From: Rugamonas apoptosis
GTDB lineage: Bacteria > Pseudomonadota > Gammaproteobacteria > Burkholderiales > Burkholderiaceae_D
Assembly: GCF_014042355.1 (NCBI RefSeq)
Contig: NZ_JACEZU010000003.1
Location: 124,001-188,000, forward strand
Reading direction: 5' to 3'
Length of the DNA stretch: 64,000 nt
Part shown: in pieces, positions 33,064 to 41,804 of the stretch
Layout: the number at the start of each line of letters is the position of its first letter
How positions within the stretch are numbered: the stretch's first letter is position 1
The notes under the pieces: generated by a model
Databases searched by the model: none
Told to the model about the DNA's origin: nothing
Seen by the model: the letters and a program-made list of their open reading frames with translations, nothing else
Made by a program: the position numbers and the translations under genes

Positions 33064-33708
33064 ATGAAACATTGCAACGCCCTGGCCCAAACCGTGGCCA
33101 CCCTGGCCTGTGGCCTGCTGCTGGCGGGCGCGGCCCATGCCAGCGCGCTGGAACAATTCAAGTCCTTCGTAGCTGGCACCAAGTCGGCCAAGGGCGAATT
33201 TTCCCAGCATCAGGTCAAGAAGCTGGAAAGCGGCGGCACCAAGACGTCCACCTCGTCCACCGGCACCTTCGTGTTCGCCCGTCCCGGCAAGTTTATCTGG
33301 ACGTACGTGAAACCGTACGAGCAGGTGTTGCAGGCCGATGGCGACCAGCTCTATATTTTCGACAAGGACTTGAACCAGGTCACCGTCAAGAAGCTGGGCA
33401 ATGCGCTCGGTTCCTCGCCGGCCGCCATCCTGTTCGGCAGCAATGACCTGGAAAAGAACTTCACCTTGTCGGAAGCGGGCACCAAGGATGGCGTGGAATG
33501 GCTGAAGGCCGTGCCCAAGGCCAAGGACACCAGTTTCGAGGAAATCACCATCGGCCTGCGCAACGGCTTGCCGGAAGCGATGGAGCTGAAGGACACGTTC
33601 GGCCAGTTGTCCGTGCTGGCGTTCAAGAAAATCGAGCGTAATCCGGCGCTAAATGCGGCGAACTTTAAATTCGTCATGCCCAAGGGCGCGGACGTCTTCA
33701 ATAATTAA
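33064..33708 (+). CDS. lolA: Outer-membrane lipoprotein carrier LolA
   Basis: A 214-residue periplasmic chaperone that ferries lipoproteins from LolCDE to LolB. It has a signal peptide ([26 protein letters not shown]) and then the LolA fold: [34 protein letters not shown], and [16 protein letters not shown]. Start choice: AGGA at 33053-33056, 8 bp before ATG 33064. An in-frame ATG at 33037 overlapping the ftsK stop would add a repeated NRINRINR stretch and is less likely, though translational coupling is possible. The linkage ftsK-lolA-rarA is standard in proteobacteria. Confidence 0.94.
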   Translation: MKHCNALAQTVATLACGLLLAGAAHASALEQFKSFVAGTKSAKGEFSQHQVKKLESGGTKTSTSSTGTFVFARPGKFIWTYVKPYEQVLQADGDQLYIFDKDLNQVTVKKLGNALGSSPAAILFGSNDLEKNFTLSEAGTKDGVEWLKAVPKAKDTSFEEITIGLRNGLPEAMELKDTFGQLSVLAFKKIERNPALNAANFKFVMPKGADVFNN

Positions 33709-33729
33709 GCCTGGACGGCCCCACGACAT

Positions 33730-33759
33730 GCGCCGCGGCCGGGGCCAGCGGCGCTTTTT
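33730..33759 (+). terminator. Terminator-like hairpin after lolA
   Basis: GCGCCGC (33730-33736) pairs with GCGGCGC (33748-33754), followed by TTTTT. It lies 22 bp after the lolA stop and about 20 bp before rarA, so rarA may depend on read-through. Confidence 0.7.
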
Positions 33760-33780
33760 CCTTTGATACGGCAATCTAGT

Positions 33781-35085
33781 ATGGCAGACCTTTTTTCGAA
33801 CGAACCGCGCCAGCCGCTGGCGGAAGCGCTGCGGCCCAAGACCCTGGACGAAGTGATCGGCCAAAGCCATCTGCTGGGGCCGGGCAAGCCGCTGCGCCTG
33901 GCGTTCGAGTCGGGCCAGCCCCATTCGATGATCCTGTGGGGGCCGCCCGGCGTGGGCAAGACCACGCTGGCGCGGCTGACGGCCAACGCCTTCGATTGCC
34001 AGTTCATCGCCTTGTCGGCCGTGTTCTCGGGCGTGAAGGATATCCGCGCCGCCATGGAACAGGCCGAGCAGCATTTGGCCATGGGCAAGCACACCATCCT
34101 GTTCGTGGACGAGATTCACCGCTTCAACAAATCGCAGCAGGATGCCTTGCTGCCGTATGCGGAATCGGGCCTCGTAACCTTGATTGGCGCCACCACGGAA
34201 AATCCTTCGTTCGAAGTCAATTCCGCGTTGTTGTCGCGCTCGCAAGTGTACGTGCTGCAATCGCTCAACGAGGATGAGCTCAAGCAACTGGTGGCCAAGG
34301 CGCGCGAGAAAGTGCTGTCGCACCTGATGATCGAGGACGCGGCCATCGACACCCTGGTCGGCTATGCGGACGGCGACGCGCGCCGCCTGCTTAACCTGCT
34401 GGAGCAGACCAGCACAGCCGCCAATGCGGCCCGCACCAACATCGTCACGCCCGAGTTCATCCAGAATGCGCTGACGTTGAATGCGCGCCGCTTCGATAAG
34501 GGCGGCGACAATTTCTACGACCAGATTTCAGCCCTGCATAAATCCGTGCGCGGCTCCAATCCGGACGCGGCCCTGTACTGGCTGTGCCGCATGCTGGACG
34601 GCGGCGCGGACGCCAAATACCTGTCGCGCCGCATCGTGCGCATGGCGTGGGAAGACATTGGCCTGGCCGATCCGCGCGCCATCCAGCTGGCCAACGACGC
34701 GGCCGCCACGTTCGAGCGGCTCGGTTCACCCGAAGGGGAATTGGCGCTGGGACAGGCCGTGATCTACCTGGCCATCGCGGCCAAGAGCAACGCCGGTTAC
34801 ATGGCCTACAACCAGGCCATGGCGTTCGTCAAGAAGGACAAGTCGCGCGAAGTACCGGTGCACCTGCGCAACGCGCCGACCAAGCTGATGAAGGAGCTGG
34901 GCTACGGCCACGAGTACCGCTACGCCCACGACGAGCCGCACGCCTACGCCGCCGGTGAAACCTATCTGCCGGACGGCATCGGCGAACCGGGCTGGTATCA
35001 GCCGGTGCCGCGCGGGCTGGAAAGCAAGATCGGCGACAAAATGGCGTTCCTGCGCAAGCTCGACGAGGATGCCGGCAAGGAGTGA
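33781..35085 (+). CDS. rarA: Replication-associated recombination protein A (AAA+ ATPase)
   Basis: A 434-residue clamp-loader-like AAA+ protein acting at stalled forks. It opens [19 protein letters not shown], has Walker [11 protein letters not shown] (Gly54-Lys60), Walker [17 protein letters not shown], sensor 1 [13 protein letters not shown], and the C-terminal tetramerisation region ([30 protein letters not shown]). The start is ATG 33781; ATG 33763 upstream has no better signal. Third gene of the ftsK-lolA-rarA run. Confidence 0.95.
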   Translation: MADLFSNEPRQPLAEALRPKTLDEVIGQSHLLGPGKPLRLAFESGQPHSMILWGPPGVGKTTLARLTANAFDCQFIALSAVFSGVKDIRAAMEQAEQHLAMGKHTILFVDEIHRFNKSQQDALLPYAESGLVTLIGATTENPSFEVNSALLSRSQVYVLQSLNEDELKQLVAKAREKVLSHLMIEDAAIDTLVGYADGDARRLLNLLEQTSTAANAARTNIVTPEFIQNALTLNARRFDKGGDNFYDQISALHKSVRGSNPDAALYWLCRMLDGGADAKYLSRRIVRMAWEDIGLADPRAIQLANDAAATFERLGSPEGELALGQAVIYLAIAAKSNAGYMAYNQAMAFVKKDKSREVPVHLRNAPTKLMKELGYGHEYRYAHDEPHAYAAGETYLPDGIGEPGWYQPVPRGLESKIGDKMAFLRKLDEDAGKE

Positions 35086-35121
35086 GGCGACGCGTCTGGC
35101 AGCCGGCGCGTGCCACCGGGC

Positions 35122-35184
35122 CTCAGGTCGCCGTTGATGCCGGCGCGTGCCGCAAGGCCGCTCAGGTCGCCGTTGATGCCGGCG
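35122..35184. repeat. Direct repeat covering the slipin C-terminus
   Basis: CTCAGGTCGCCGTTGATGCC(GGCG) occurs at 35122-35145 and 35161-35184, a 39-bp period. The second copy holds the stop and last codons of the slipin gene (Ala-Ser-Thr-Ala-Thr end), so the tail and stop have been duplicated beyond the gene. Confidence 0.75.
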
Positions 35185-35968
35185 CTGATGTCGCCGCTGG
35201 TGGCGCCTGCGCGTAGTCGGCCGCGCGCTTGAGGAAGCCGGCCAGTTCCATCGGCAGCGGGAACACGATGGTGGTGTTCTTGTCCGCCCCGATCACGGTC
35301 AGGGTTTCCAGGTAGCGCAGCTGGATGGCCTGGGGCTGTTGGGACAGGATCTTGGCCGCTTCATACAGTTTTTCCGACGCCTGCAATTCGCCTTCCGCAT
35401 GGATGACCTTGGCGCGCCGTTCCCGCTCCGCTTCGGCCTGCCTGGCGATGGCGCGCACCATGGACTCGGTCAGGTCGACCTGCTTGATCTCCACGTTGGC
35501 TACCTTGATGCCCCAGGAGTCCGTTTGCGCTTCGAGCGCATCGCGTATGTCCTGGTTCAGTTTTTCCCGTTCGGCCAGCAAATCGTCCAGGCTGTGCTTG
35601 CCCAGCACGGAGCGCAACATGGTTTGCGCCAGCTGGCTGGTCGCGTTCAGATAATTGACGACCTGAACGATTGCCTTGTCCGGTTCGACGATGCGGAAAT
35701 AGACCACGGCGCTCACCTTGACCGACACGTTGTCGCGTGAGATGACATCCTGGGTTGGCACTTCCAGGACGATGGTGCGCAAGTCGACCCGCACCACCTG
35801 CTGTATCAGTGGAATGATGAAGACCAGGCCCGGCCCTTTGACTGTCGAGAGGCGGCCCAGCGTAAAGACGACGCCGCGCTCATACTCCCAGAAAATCCGG
35901 ATGGACGTGCCAATCAGCAGCAGAATGATGAAGAACAGGAACGTGCCAGACCAGTTTGTCACAACCAT
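35162..35968 (-). CDS. Slipin / SPFH-domain membrane protein
   Basis: A 268-residue protein with one N-terminal membrane helix (about 8-26) and an SPFH/band-7 domain: EYERGVVFTLGRLSTVKGPGL, VDLRTIVLEVPTQDVISRDNVSV, and the coiled-coil AIARQAEAERERRAKVIHAEGE. The C-terminus is Ala/Pro/Thr-rich. Slipins organise membrane microdomains and quality control; they often pair with an NfeD protease, but no nfeD lies next to this one. The gene stands alone, converging on rarA. A MITE-like repeat (copy 2) lies directly upstream of its start, probably inside its promoter region. Confidence 0.88.
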   Translation of the reverse strand: MVVTNWSGTFLFFIILLLIGTSIRIFWEYERGVVFTLGRLSTVKGPGLVFIIPLIQQVVRVDLRTIVLEVPTQDVISRDNVSVKVSAVVYFRIVEPDKAIVQVVNYLNATSQLAQTMLRSVLGKHSLDDLLAEREKLNQDIRDALEAQTDSWGIKVANVEIKQVDLTESMVRAIARQAEAERERRAKVIHAEGELQASEKLYEAAKILSQQPQAIQLRYLETLTVIGADKNTTIVFPLPMELAGFLKRAADYAQAPPAATSAPASTAT

Positions 35969-35977
35969 AGTGCCCCC

Positions 35978-36085
35978 TAAGAAGTCGTTTCAAAATGACC
36001 GTGGCTAGGCGTGGAGCCGAAGACAGTGCGCCTGCACGGCAAGGCGCCACAACGGCGCCATGGGCTTTTTGAAATGACTTCTAAG
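35978..36085. repeat. MITE-like repeat, copy 2 (108 bp)
   Basis: Begins TAAGAAGTCGTTTCAAAATG and ends TTTTTGAAATGACTTCTAAG; the outer 15-18 bp are near-perfect inverted repeats. Apart from lacking the internal extra hairpin, it is nearly identical to copy 1 (14664-14785). It lies 10 bp from the slipin start codon. Confidence 0.88.
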
Positions 36086-36212
36086 TCCATCGCCCTGCCG
36101 GAACAATGAGGAACAGCCACTTCCATGTATCGGTGTCGAACTCCTGTAACTCATGGTAGGTGGCTTTTGGTCGTTTGTCTATTGTGCGCCAGTCGTCGCG
36201 GCTTGTCGCCAT
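36081..36212 (-). pseudogene. Possible short ORF cut by the repeat
   Basis: A 43-codon minus-strand frame whose last residues are VPAGRWT and whose TAG stop is provided by the end of MITE copy 2. The peptide (ending DTWKWLFLIVPAGRWT) looks protein-like but is not recognised, and no ribosome binding site precedes its ATG. It may be the leftover of a gene interrupted by the repeat, or chance. Confidence 0.25.
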
Positions 36213-36282
36213 GCCGGCATGGGCGCAGGCGAGCGGGCGGGAGCCGTCCCGGCGGCACGATGCACCGGGACGGCCGGGCAGG

Positions 36283-37344
36283 TCAGCGGCTGAACTGCGT
36301 GAAGCCTTTCTGGCCCGGCTTGCGGTTCGGTGCGAAGCCGTTCTTGGCCAGCGCTTCATCCGCCGTTTCGTAGAAGGTGCCGATCTTGTAGATCTCACGC
36401 GCTTCCTTGCCATTGGCCACGTCGCGGCCGAACTCGCGCGAGATGCGCACCAGCTGTTCGATCTGCTCCACGGTCGACATCTTGCGCGAACGGTCCTGGG
36501 TCCACAGGTTGTCCTCGATACCGCAACGCACATGCAAGCCCATGGCGATGGCCATCATGTTCAGCGGCAGGGTGTTGAGCATGGAGCTTTCCAGCGTCAG
36601 CACGGAGCCGTCCGGGCAGGCGCGCACGAAGTTGGCCAGGTTGTAGATATTCGGCGCTTCGAAGCCGCCGCCGATCGCCACCCAGGTCAGGATCAGCGGC
36701 ACATTGCACACGCCGCGCCGCATCATGCGTTCCACCGTTTCCAGCTGGGCGATATTGGCCAGCTGGAAGTGGGTCTGGATGCCGCGTGCCGACAGGCGGC
36801 GGATGTGTTCCTCCACCCATTCCGGACCGGCCGGAATCGTCATCTCGCGGTAGGCGAAGTAGCCAGGCGTGCCCACGGCCAGCGAGGTGCCTTGCACGTC
36901 GGCCGCGCACATCTGCTCCACCACGTTCATCTGGTTGCTGTTGATGGCGATGGTGACCTGGTCCGGCGTGGGATCGATCATGGCCAGGCCGTGGCGGGTG
37001 TCGTCCGACAGCCACTTGGCCGTGTCGCCTTCCTTGGTGGGGGCGAATGAGATTGAGCCACCCACTTGCAAAATCATGTCCGGGCAGCGGGCGCGGATGC
37101 CGGCCACCAGTTCATTGGTGCGTTCCAGGCGCTTGGAGCCGGTGCCGTCGTCTTCGCGGCCGTGCACGTGCAGCACGGTGGCGCCGGCGTTGTAGCAGTC
37201 CACCGCTTTCTGGATCTGCTGTTCCAGCGTGACGGCGATATCTTCAGGGAAGTCGGAAGGTTGCCATTCCGGGCCGAACGGGGCGGCGGTGATGACGAGT
37301 TTTTGCTGGTTTTCCGGGAACAGCGAGCCATCGAGGAAGTTCAT
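36283..37344 (-). CDS. BKACE-family beta-keto acid cleavage enzyme (DUF849)
   Basis: A 353-residue cytosolic TIM-barrel enzyme. BKACE members use zinc and acetyl-CoA to split a beta-keto acid into acetoacetate and a new acyl-CoA. Motifs: KLVITAAPFGPEW at the N-terminus, the metal-binding TVLHVHGRE (His-x-His), the QVGGSISFAP loop, and the late GLHVRCGIEDNLW carrying the third metal ligand. It is longer than the usual 270-310 residues, by an extended C-terminus. It follows tauD by 50 bp in the same direction, so both belong to one operon. The natural substrate cannot be told from sequence. Confidence 0.88.
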   Translation of the reverse strand: MNFLDGSLFPENQQKLVITAAPFGPEWQPSDFPEDIAVTLEQQIQKAVDCYNAGATVLHVHGREDDGTGSKRLERTNELVAGIRARCPDMILQVGGSISFAPTKEGDTAKWLSDDTRHGLAMIDPTPDQVTIAINSNQMNVVEQMCAADVQGTSLAVGTPGYFAYREMTIPAGPEWVEEHIRRLSARGIQTHFQLANIAQLETVERMMRRGVCNVPLILTWVAIGGGFEAPNIYNLANFVRACPDGSVLTLESSMLNTLPLNMMAIAMGLHVRCGIEDNLWTQDRSRKMSTVEQIEQLVRISREFGRDVANGKEAREIYKIGTFYETADEALAKNGFAPNRKPGQKGFTQFSR

Positions 37345-37394
37345 TTTTTGCTCCTTGGTGAGAGATGCGTGGTTTGTTCTGGGATGGCCCAGGT

Positions 37395-38255
37395 TTAGAA
37401 AGGTTTGTCGCCGATAATGGCGGCGCGCTCCATCTTGCGATGGCAGGGCGGGTAATCCATGACGGCGTAGTGCTGGGTGCTGCGGTTATCCCAGATGGCC
37501 ATGCTGTTCGGTTTCCAACGCCAGCGCACCTGGTACTCGGGCACGTAAGCCTGGCTGATCAGGTATTGCAGCAGGTCGCTGCCGCCCTTGTTGTAGTCCT
37601 GGCCGTAACGTACATGCTGCTTGTTGTGGTAGTTCACGAAGTGGGTGGCGAAGGCGTTCACGAACAAAATCTTCTCGCCCGTTTCCGGGTGGGTGCGCAC
37701 CACCGGGTGTTCCGCGTCCGGGTACTGGGCCTTCATCTTCAGGCGCTGTTCGATCGGCATGGCGGCGGCGAACGAGCCGTTGAAGCTGTGGTTGGCGATC
37801 AGGCCTTCGATTTCCTGTTTGACGTGGGCCGGCAGCTTGTCGAAGGCAAGCACCATATTGGCCCACATGGTGTCGCCACCAACGGCGGGCGACTCGATGC
37901 AGCGCAGCACGCAGCCCAGGGCCGGCGTCTCGCGCCAGGTGCCGTCGCAGTGCCAGCTGTTCTCGTAGCGATCCATCGGCGTGTCGGGGGTTTTGTAGAT
38001 CTGCACCAGGCCGGGCGCTTCCGGATGGCTGGGCGCCATCGGGTGGGTTTCCAGCTGGCCCAGGCGCTGGGCGAATGCCATGTGGTCCTGGCGCGACAGC
38101 TTGTCCAGCGTCTGGTCGCGCAGGAACAGCACTTTGTGCTTGAGCAGGGCGTCGTAAATGGCGTTGAACAGGCCGTCGTCGCGGACCGCGTCGCCCAGAT
38201 TCACGTCCAGCAACTCGGCGCCGATGGCGCAGGTCATTTGTTCGATCTTCATCAT
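37395..38255 (-). CDS. TauD/TfdA-family 2-oxoglutarate dioxygenase
   Basis: A 286-residue Fe(II)/2-oxoglutarate oxygenase. The facial triad is His102-x-Asp104 (NSWHCDGTW) and distal His262 (STQHYAVMDY), followed by the Arg near 273-277 that binds 2-oxoglutarate. The start is ATG 38255 (MMKIEQ) with GGAGAC just upstream; the frame runs open to 38366 without a signal. Such enzymes hydroxylate sulfonates, phenoxyacids or betaine-like compounds. Being first in an operon with BKACE suggests that it prepares a substrate whose oxidised beta-keto form BKACE cleaves (inference). Confidence 0.9.
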   Translation of the reverse strand: MMKIEQMTCAIGAELLDVNLGDAVRDDGLFNAIYDALLKHKVLFLRDQTLDKLSRQDHMAFAQRLGQLETHPMAPSHPEAPGLVQIYKTPDTPMDRYENSWHCDGTWRETPALGCVLRCIESPAVGGDTMWANMVLAFDKLPAHVKQEIEGLIANHSFNGSFAAAMPIEQRLKMKAQYPDAEHPVVRTHPETGEKILFVNAFATHFVNYHNKQHVRYGQDYNKGGSDLLQYLISQAYVPEYQVRWRWKPNSMAIWDNRSTQHYAVMDYPPCHRKMERAAIIGDKPF

Positions 38256-38312
38256 GTCTCCGTGGTGTTGTTGTCTTTTGAATCGCCGCAAAATGTGCTG
38301 CGGTTGAGAGAA

Positions 38313-38318
38313 AGTATA
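38313..38318 (-). promoter_or_regulatory. -10 element of the tauD-BKACE operon
   Basis: Read on the minus strand this is TATACT, 58 bp before the tauD ATG. The -35 position (38336-38341) reads GAAACT, a very poor hexamer, and is covered by the first operator repeat, as expected for an activator-dependent promoter. Confidence 0.6.
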
Positions 38319-38337
38319 GGGAGATGGCCCGTCAAAG

Positions 38338-38375
38338 TTTCTCTTTGTGCGCCAATGTTTTCTCATTTTGCGCCA
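38338..38375. promoter_or_regulatory. AraC-type operator: two 17-bp direct repeats 21 bp apart
   Basis: TTTCTCTTTGTGCGCCA (38338-38354) and TTTCTCATTTTGCGCCA (38359-38375) match at 15 of 17 positions and are spaced by 21 bp, two helical turns, the layout of AraC/XylS direct-repeat sites. It lies between the divergent tauD and araC-family -10 elements and overlaps both -35 regions. Confidence 0.75.
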
Positions 38376-38388
38376 CCCGGACTATACT
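38360..38388 (+). promoter_or_regulatory. Promoter of the AraC-family gene
   Basis: TTCTCA (38360-38365) and TATACT (38383-38388) are 17 bp apart, 123 bp before the regulator's ATG. The second operator repeat covers the -35 hexamer, which suggests negative autoregulation. Confidence 0.55.
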
Positions 38389-38511
38389 GATCTCTGGAAT
38401 TGATTTCGCGCATAAAAACGGGATGGCAGGCGGGGCAGGCGGGGCAGCTTCCGCCTTGGCGCCAGGGGCTGACGCTGAAATTGGCGCCATTGCTGACAAA
38501 TGGGAGGGCAC

Positions 38512-39540
38512 ATGGAAACCTTGATTCGCGCCAGTACGCTCACCGGCTACCTGGAGGTGGCCAGCAGCCACAAGCTGAACGCGCTGGCGCTGCTGGCCGA
38601 GGTGGGTATCACGGCGGGGCAGGTGGGCGACCAGGAACAGCGGGTGCCGCTGGCGGCCGTGTGCCGTTTGCTGGAACTGTCGGCCGAGCGTTCAGGCTGC
38701 GTCACCTTCGGGCTGGAGATGGCGGCGCTGCGGCAGCGGCGCGACGTGGGCCCCATCGGCCTGCTGATGTCGCACGCGCGCACCTTGCGCGAATCGCTGT
38801 TGACGGCCGAGCGCTATCACCACCTGCTTAACGATGCGCTGGCCATCCATATCGAAACGGTCGATGACACGGTGCTGATCCGCGAAGAGATCATCGCCAG
38901 TGCCGGCGTGCAGACGCGCCAGGCGACGGAGTTGGCGGTGGGCGTGCTGTCGCGTATCTGCCGCGTGCTGCTGGGGGAGGGCTGGCGGCCCAAGAGCGTC
39001 AATTTCACGCACGCGGGGCCGGCCGATGCCAGCTACCACCGGCGCTACTTTGGCTGCGGCGTCCATTTCGGGCGCGAGTTCAACGGCATCGTGTGCGTGG
39101 CGGCGGACCTCGATGCCCCCAACCCGGCGGCCGATCCGGCCCTGGTGCGCTACGCGGAAAGCCTGGCCGCGCCGCTCAACGCGGCGGACTATGAATCGAT
39201 CGTGTTCGAAGTGCGGCGCGCCATTTACCTGCTGCTGCCGTTGAACGAGGCGACGGTGGATGGTGTGGCCGTCAAGCTGCGGCTGAGCGGGCGCAGCCTG
39301 CAACGCCACCTGCGCGAGCAGGGTACGGACTTCATCGACCTGCTGTCGGACGTGCGGCATGAGCTGGCCATCCGCTATCTGGGCAATCCCCGTTTTCCCA
39401 TCGGCCGCATCGCCGCGCTGCTGGGCTATACGCGGCAGGCGTCATTCACGCGCTGGTTTATCGCACGCTTCGGCAAGCCGCCCAGCGTGTGGCGCGCGGA
39501 ACGGTTTCATCCGCACGCGGCGCCGGTCACTGCTTCCTGA
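38512..39540 (+). CDS. AraC-family regulator with arabinose-binding-like N-domain
   Basis: A 342-residue regulator: an N-terminal ligand domain of the Arabinose_bd (PF12625) type (about 1-210; GLEMAALRQRRDVGPIGLLMSHARTLRE, HFGREFNGIVCVAADLD) and a C-terminal double HTH (about 240-335; LRLSGRSLQRHLREQGTDF, IAALLGYTRQASFTRWFIARFGKPPSVWR). The start is ATG 38512 with GGGAGG upstream. It is divergent from tauD-BKACE, with a clear direct-repeat operator between, so it most likely activates that operon in response to its substrate. Confidence 0.92.
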   Translation: METLIRASTLTGYLEVASSHKLNALALLAEVGITAGQVGDQEQRVPLAAVCRLLELSAERSGCVTFGLEMAALRQRRDVGPIGLLMSHARTLRESLLTAERYHHLLNDALAIHIETVDDTVLIREEIIASAGVQTRQATELAVGVLSRICRVLLGEGWRPKSVNFTHAGPADASYHRRYFGCGVHFGREFNGIVCVAADLDAPNPAADPALVRYAESLAAPLNAADYESIVFEVRRAIYLLLPLNEATVDGVAVKLRLSGRSLQRHLREQGTDFIDLLSDVRHELAIRYLGNPRFPIGRIAALLGYTRQASFTRWFIARFGKPPSVWRAERFHPHAAPVTAS

Positions 39541-39553
39541 TCTGCGGGGCTTG

Positions 39554-40651
39554 CTACTGTCCCGCAGGCGACAAGCCCTGCACGGCCTTCAATGCGCCCC
39601 AATAGCCGGGCTTTGGATGCTGTTGGCTATTAAAGAGCAAGGGTGCATCGCTGCGCCACCAGTCCCAGCCCGCGTTGCGGCTGGTATGGGCGTCGGAGAT
39701 GCCCCACCATGTCACCGACGTCAGCTCCGGATGGGAAAGAAAGACTTTCATCAGCGCTTCATAGCGTTGGCCCTGTACGGGCAGGAGACGGTCCACGGAA
39801 TCCGGCAGCAGGTAGGCATGACGTTGATACAGGCTCATGTCCATTTCGGTAATCTGGTTTTCCAGTCCCAGGCGGGCGAATACCGCCAGCGTTTCATCCA
39901 CCTCGGCAACCGCGGGCTCGAAAATCGAAATATGCATCTGGTGCCCCACGCCATGGACAGGAACATCGCGCGCCAGCAAGCCTTGCACCACACGTTGCAG
40001 GCATGAGCGCTTTGCGGGCAGCGTCGTCGAGTAGTCGTTAATCATCAAGCGCGCGCCGGGATCGGCCGCATGCGCGTAGCGGAACGCCCAGTCTATATAG
40101 TCGGGGCCGACCACCTGCAGCCATTGGTCGTGGCGCAGACAGTCAGGCTGGGCCGGATCAATGACTTCGTTGACCACATCCCAGGTATAGACCTTGCCCT
40201 TGTAGCGGCCTACCACTGTCTCGATATGCTGCCGCAGGCGGGACAACACCAGATCGCGCGACGCCGGTTGGCCGTCCTTGTCGGACCAAAACCAGTCCGG
40301 CGTGCGCTTGTACCACAGCAGTGTATGGCCTCTGACCGTCATGCCGTGCTGTTGGGCGAAATCGACGATCGCATCGGCTGGCGCAAAATGGAATTCGTTT
40401 TCGCTGGGCTGGATGCGCGAAGGCTTCATGACGTTCTCGGCCACGACGCTATTGAACTGGGCAGCGAGCAAGCGTCCCTCGGGCGCGTTCAACTGGCCTG
40501 GTTCAACAGCGGCGCCGAGGCGCAGCCTGCCCCGATATGCTTGCGCCAGCGACGGTATGCCGGAGGCAGGTTCCGGTGCAGTGCAGCCCTGCAGAAACGC
40601 TGCGAACATGGCGGTCAGCAGGGCGGAACACAAGGCAGGGTAAGCCGTCAT
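39554..40651 (-). CDS. GH10 endo-1,4-beta-xylanase, lipoprotein
   Basis: A 365-residue glycoside hydrolase family 10 enzyme cutting beta-1,4-xylan. Lipobox FLQGC (Cys23) makes it a lipoprotein. The acid/base is Glu162 in TWDVVNEV and the nucleophile Glu269 in QITEMDMSLY; GHTLLWYKRTPDW and VTWWGISDAHTS line the substrate cleft. No carbohydrate-binding module is present. It starts 11 bp after the serine hydrolase stop, with ACGAGG as ribosome binding site, and is the last of three consecutive lipoprotein genes. Confidence 0.93.
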   Translation of the reverse strand: MTAYPALCSALLTAMFAAFLQGCTAPEPASGIPSLAQAYRGRLRLGAAVEPGQLNAPEGRLLAAQFNSVVAENVMKPSRIQPSENEFHFAPADAIVDFAQQHGMTVRGHTLLWYKRTPDWFWSDKDGQPASRDLVLSRLRQHIETVVGRYKGKVYTWDVVNEVIDPAQPDCLRHDQWLQVVGPDYIDWAFRYAHAADPGARLMINDYSTTLPAKRSCLQRVVQGLLARDVPVHGVGHQMHISIFEPAVAEVDETLAVFARLGLENQITEMDMSLYQRHAYLLPDSVDRLLPVQGQRYEALMKVFLSHPELTSVTWWGISDAHTSRNAGWDWWRSDAPLLFNSQQHPKPGYWGALKAVQGLSPAGQ

Positions 40652-40662
40652 GGTGGCCTCGT

Positions 40663-41793
40663 TCAGCGTGGCAGGACGAGGGCCGCGATCTTTGCCGCCA
40701 GCTCGTCTGGAGCAGGATCGCCAGCGTCATTGTTCGCCAGCACGGCAATGAAAATTTCCTCCTGTGGGAAGCGCATCATGTCGGCGCTGAAGCCGCCGAT
40801 ATCGCCACCGTGTTCAATCGCAGCTTTGCCCCGTATGCTGCGGATGAAAAAGCCGTAGCCATAGCCTGTCGCGCGTGTACCGTGCAGCCGGTAGCTGGTG
40901 GCCATCCGCTGCCAGGATTCGGGTTTCAGCAACTTGCCGTGAACGATAGCCTGGTCCCACAGCGCCAGGTCATCGACACTGGTGCGTAACGCGCCTGCCG
41001 CGTAAGGCCAGCGCATGCTGTAATCCGGCGACACGGTCACCTTGCGGTGTTCCTGTGTGTAGCCGATGACGTCGGCTGGAGCGGCGGCGGTTTCGATATG
41101 CGTATGCGTCAGCTGCAGCGGTTCGAAGACGTTGCGGGCCATGAAGTCCGCATATGGCATGCCGGACACGCGCTCGATGATGGCGCCTAGCAGGAAGTAG
41201 TTGGAATTGCTGTATGCAAAGCGGTCACCTTGAGCAAATTCAGGTCTGGCGTCTTTGAAGAAAGCGATGCCATCCTCCACGCTGACCTCCGAGTTCATTC
41301 GTTCGACGAAGTGCGGCAGCTCGGTGTAATTCCGGATGCCGGAGGTGTGCGTGAGCAAATGCTCGATGGTGACCGGGCGGTCCGCCTCGGCGAAAGCGGG
41401 CAGGTATTGCCCGACCTTGTCGGACAACGCGAGCTTACCTTGCTCAGCCAGCAGCATGATGGCCGCTGCCGTAAATTGTTTGGTGATGGAGCCGACACGC
41501 AAGCTCATTCCGGGATCGAGCGCGACGTTTTCGCTGACCTTGGCCAGGCCGTAGGCTTTGCGGAACAGCGGCGTGCCATGGTCGGTTACCAATACCACCG
41601 CACCCGGTACGCCGGGCTTGAGATAGCGCTGCAGCATGGCGTCGATGGCATGCGCGCGTTCGGCTGCGCCGTCATCCTGCGCCTGGGCTGGCAGTGCATC
41701 GGGGGTGGCCTGTGACGTAGCACAGGCACCGAGCAGCGTCATGGCGATGATCAGGGCGCAGCGCGCGGGCGCCATGCGTAGCGGCAGGGACAT
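40663..41793 (-). CDS. Serine hydrolase of the class C beta-lactamase family, lipoprotein
   Basis: A 376-residue protein starting at ATG 41793. Lipobox LLGAC (Cys24). Catalytic motifs: Ser102-Ile-Thr-Lys105, Tyr194-Ser-Asn196 and HGG in IEHGGDIGGF, the pattern of class C beta-lactamase/esterase/DD-peptidase folds. Without an AmpC-like KTG it is more likely an esterase or peptidase than an antibiotic-resistance enzyme. It sits 11 bp after a small lipoprotein gene and 11 bp before a xylanase, so a role as carbohydrate side-group esterase is conceivable (inference). Confidence 0.85.
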   Translation of the reverse strand: MSLPLRMAPARCALIIAMTLLGACATSQATPDALPAQAQDDGAAERAHAIDAMLQRYLKPGVPGAVVLVTDHGTPLFRKAYGLAKVSENVALDPGMSLRVGSITKQFTAAAIMLLAEQGKLALSDKVGQYLPAFAEADRPVTIEHLLTHTSGIRNYTELPHFVERMNSEVSVEDGIAFFKDARPEFAQGDRFAYSNSNYFLLGAIIERVSGMPYADFMARNVFEPLQLTHTHIETAAAPADVIGYTQEHRKVTVSPDYSMRWPYAAGALRTSVDDLALWDQAIVHGKLLKPESWQRMATSYRLHGTRATGYGYGFFIRSIRGKAAIEHGGDIGGFSADMMRFPQEEIFIAVLANNDAGDPAPDELAAKIAALVLPR

Positions 41794-41804
41794 CTTGATG
41801 GGCC

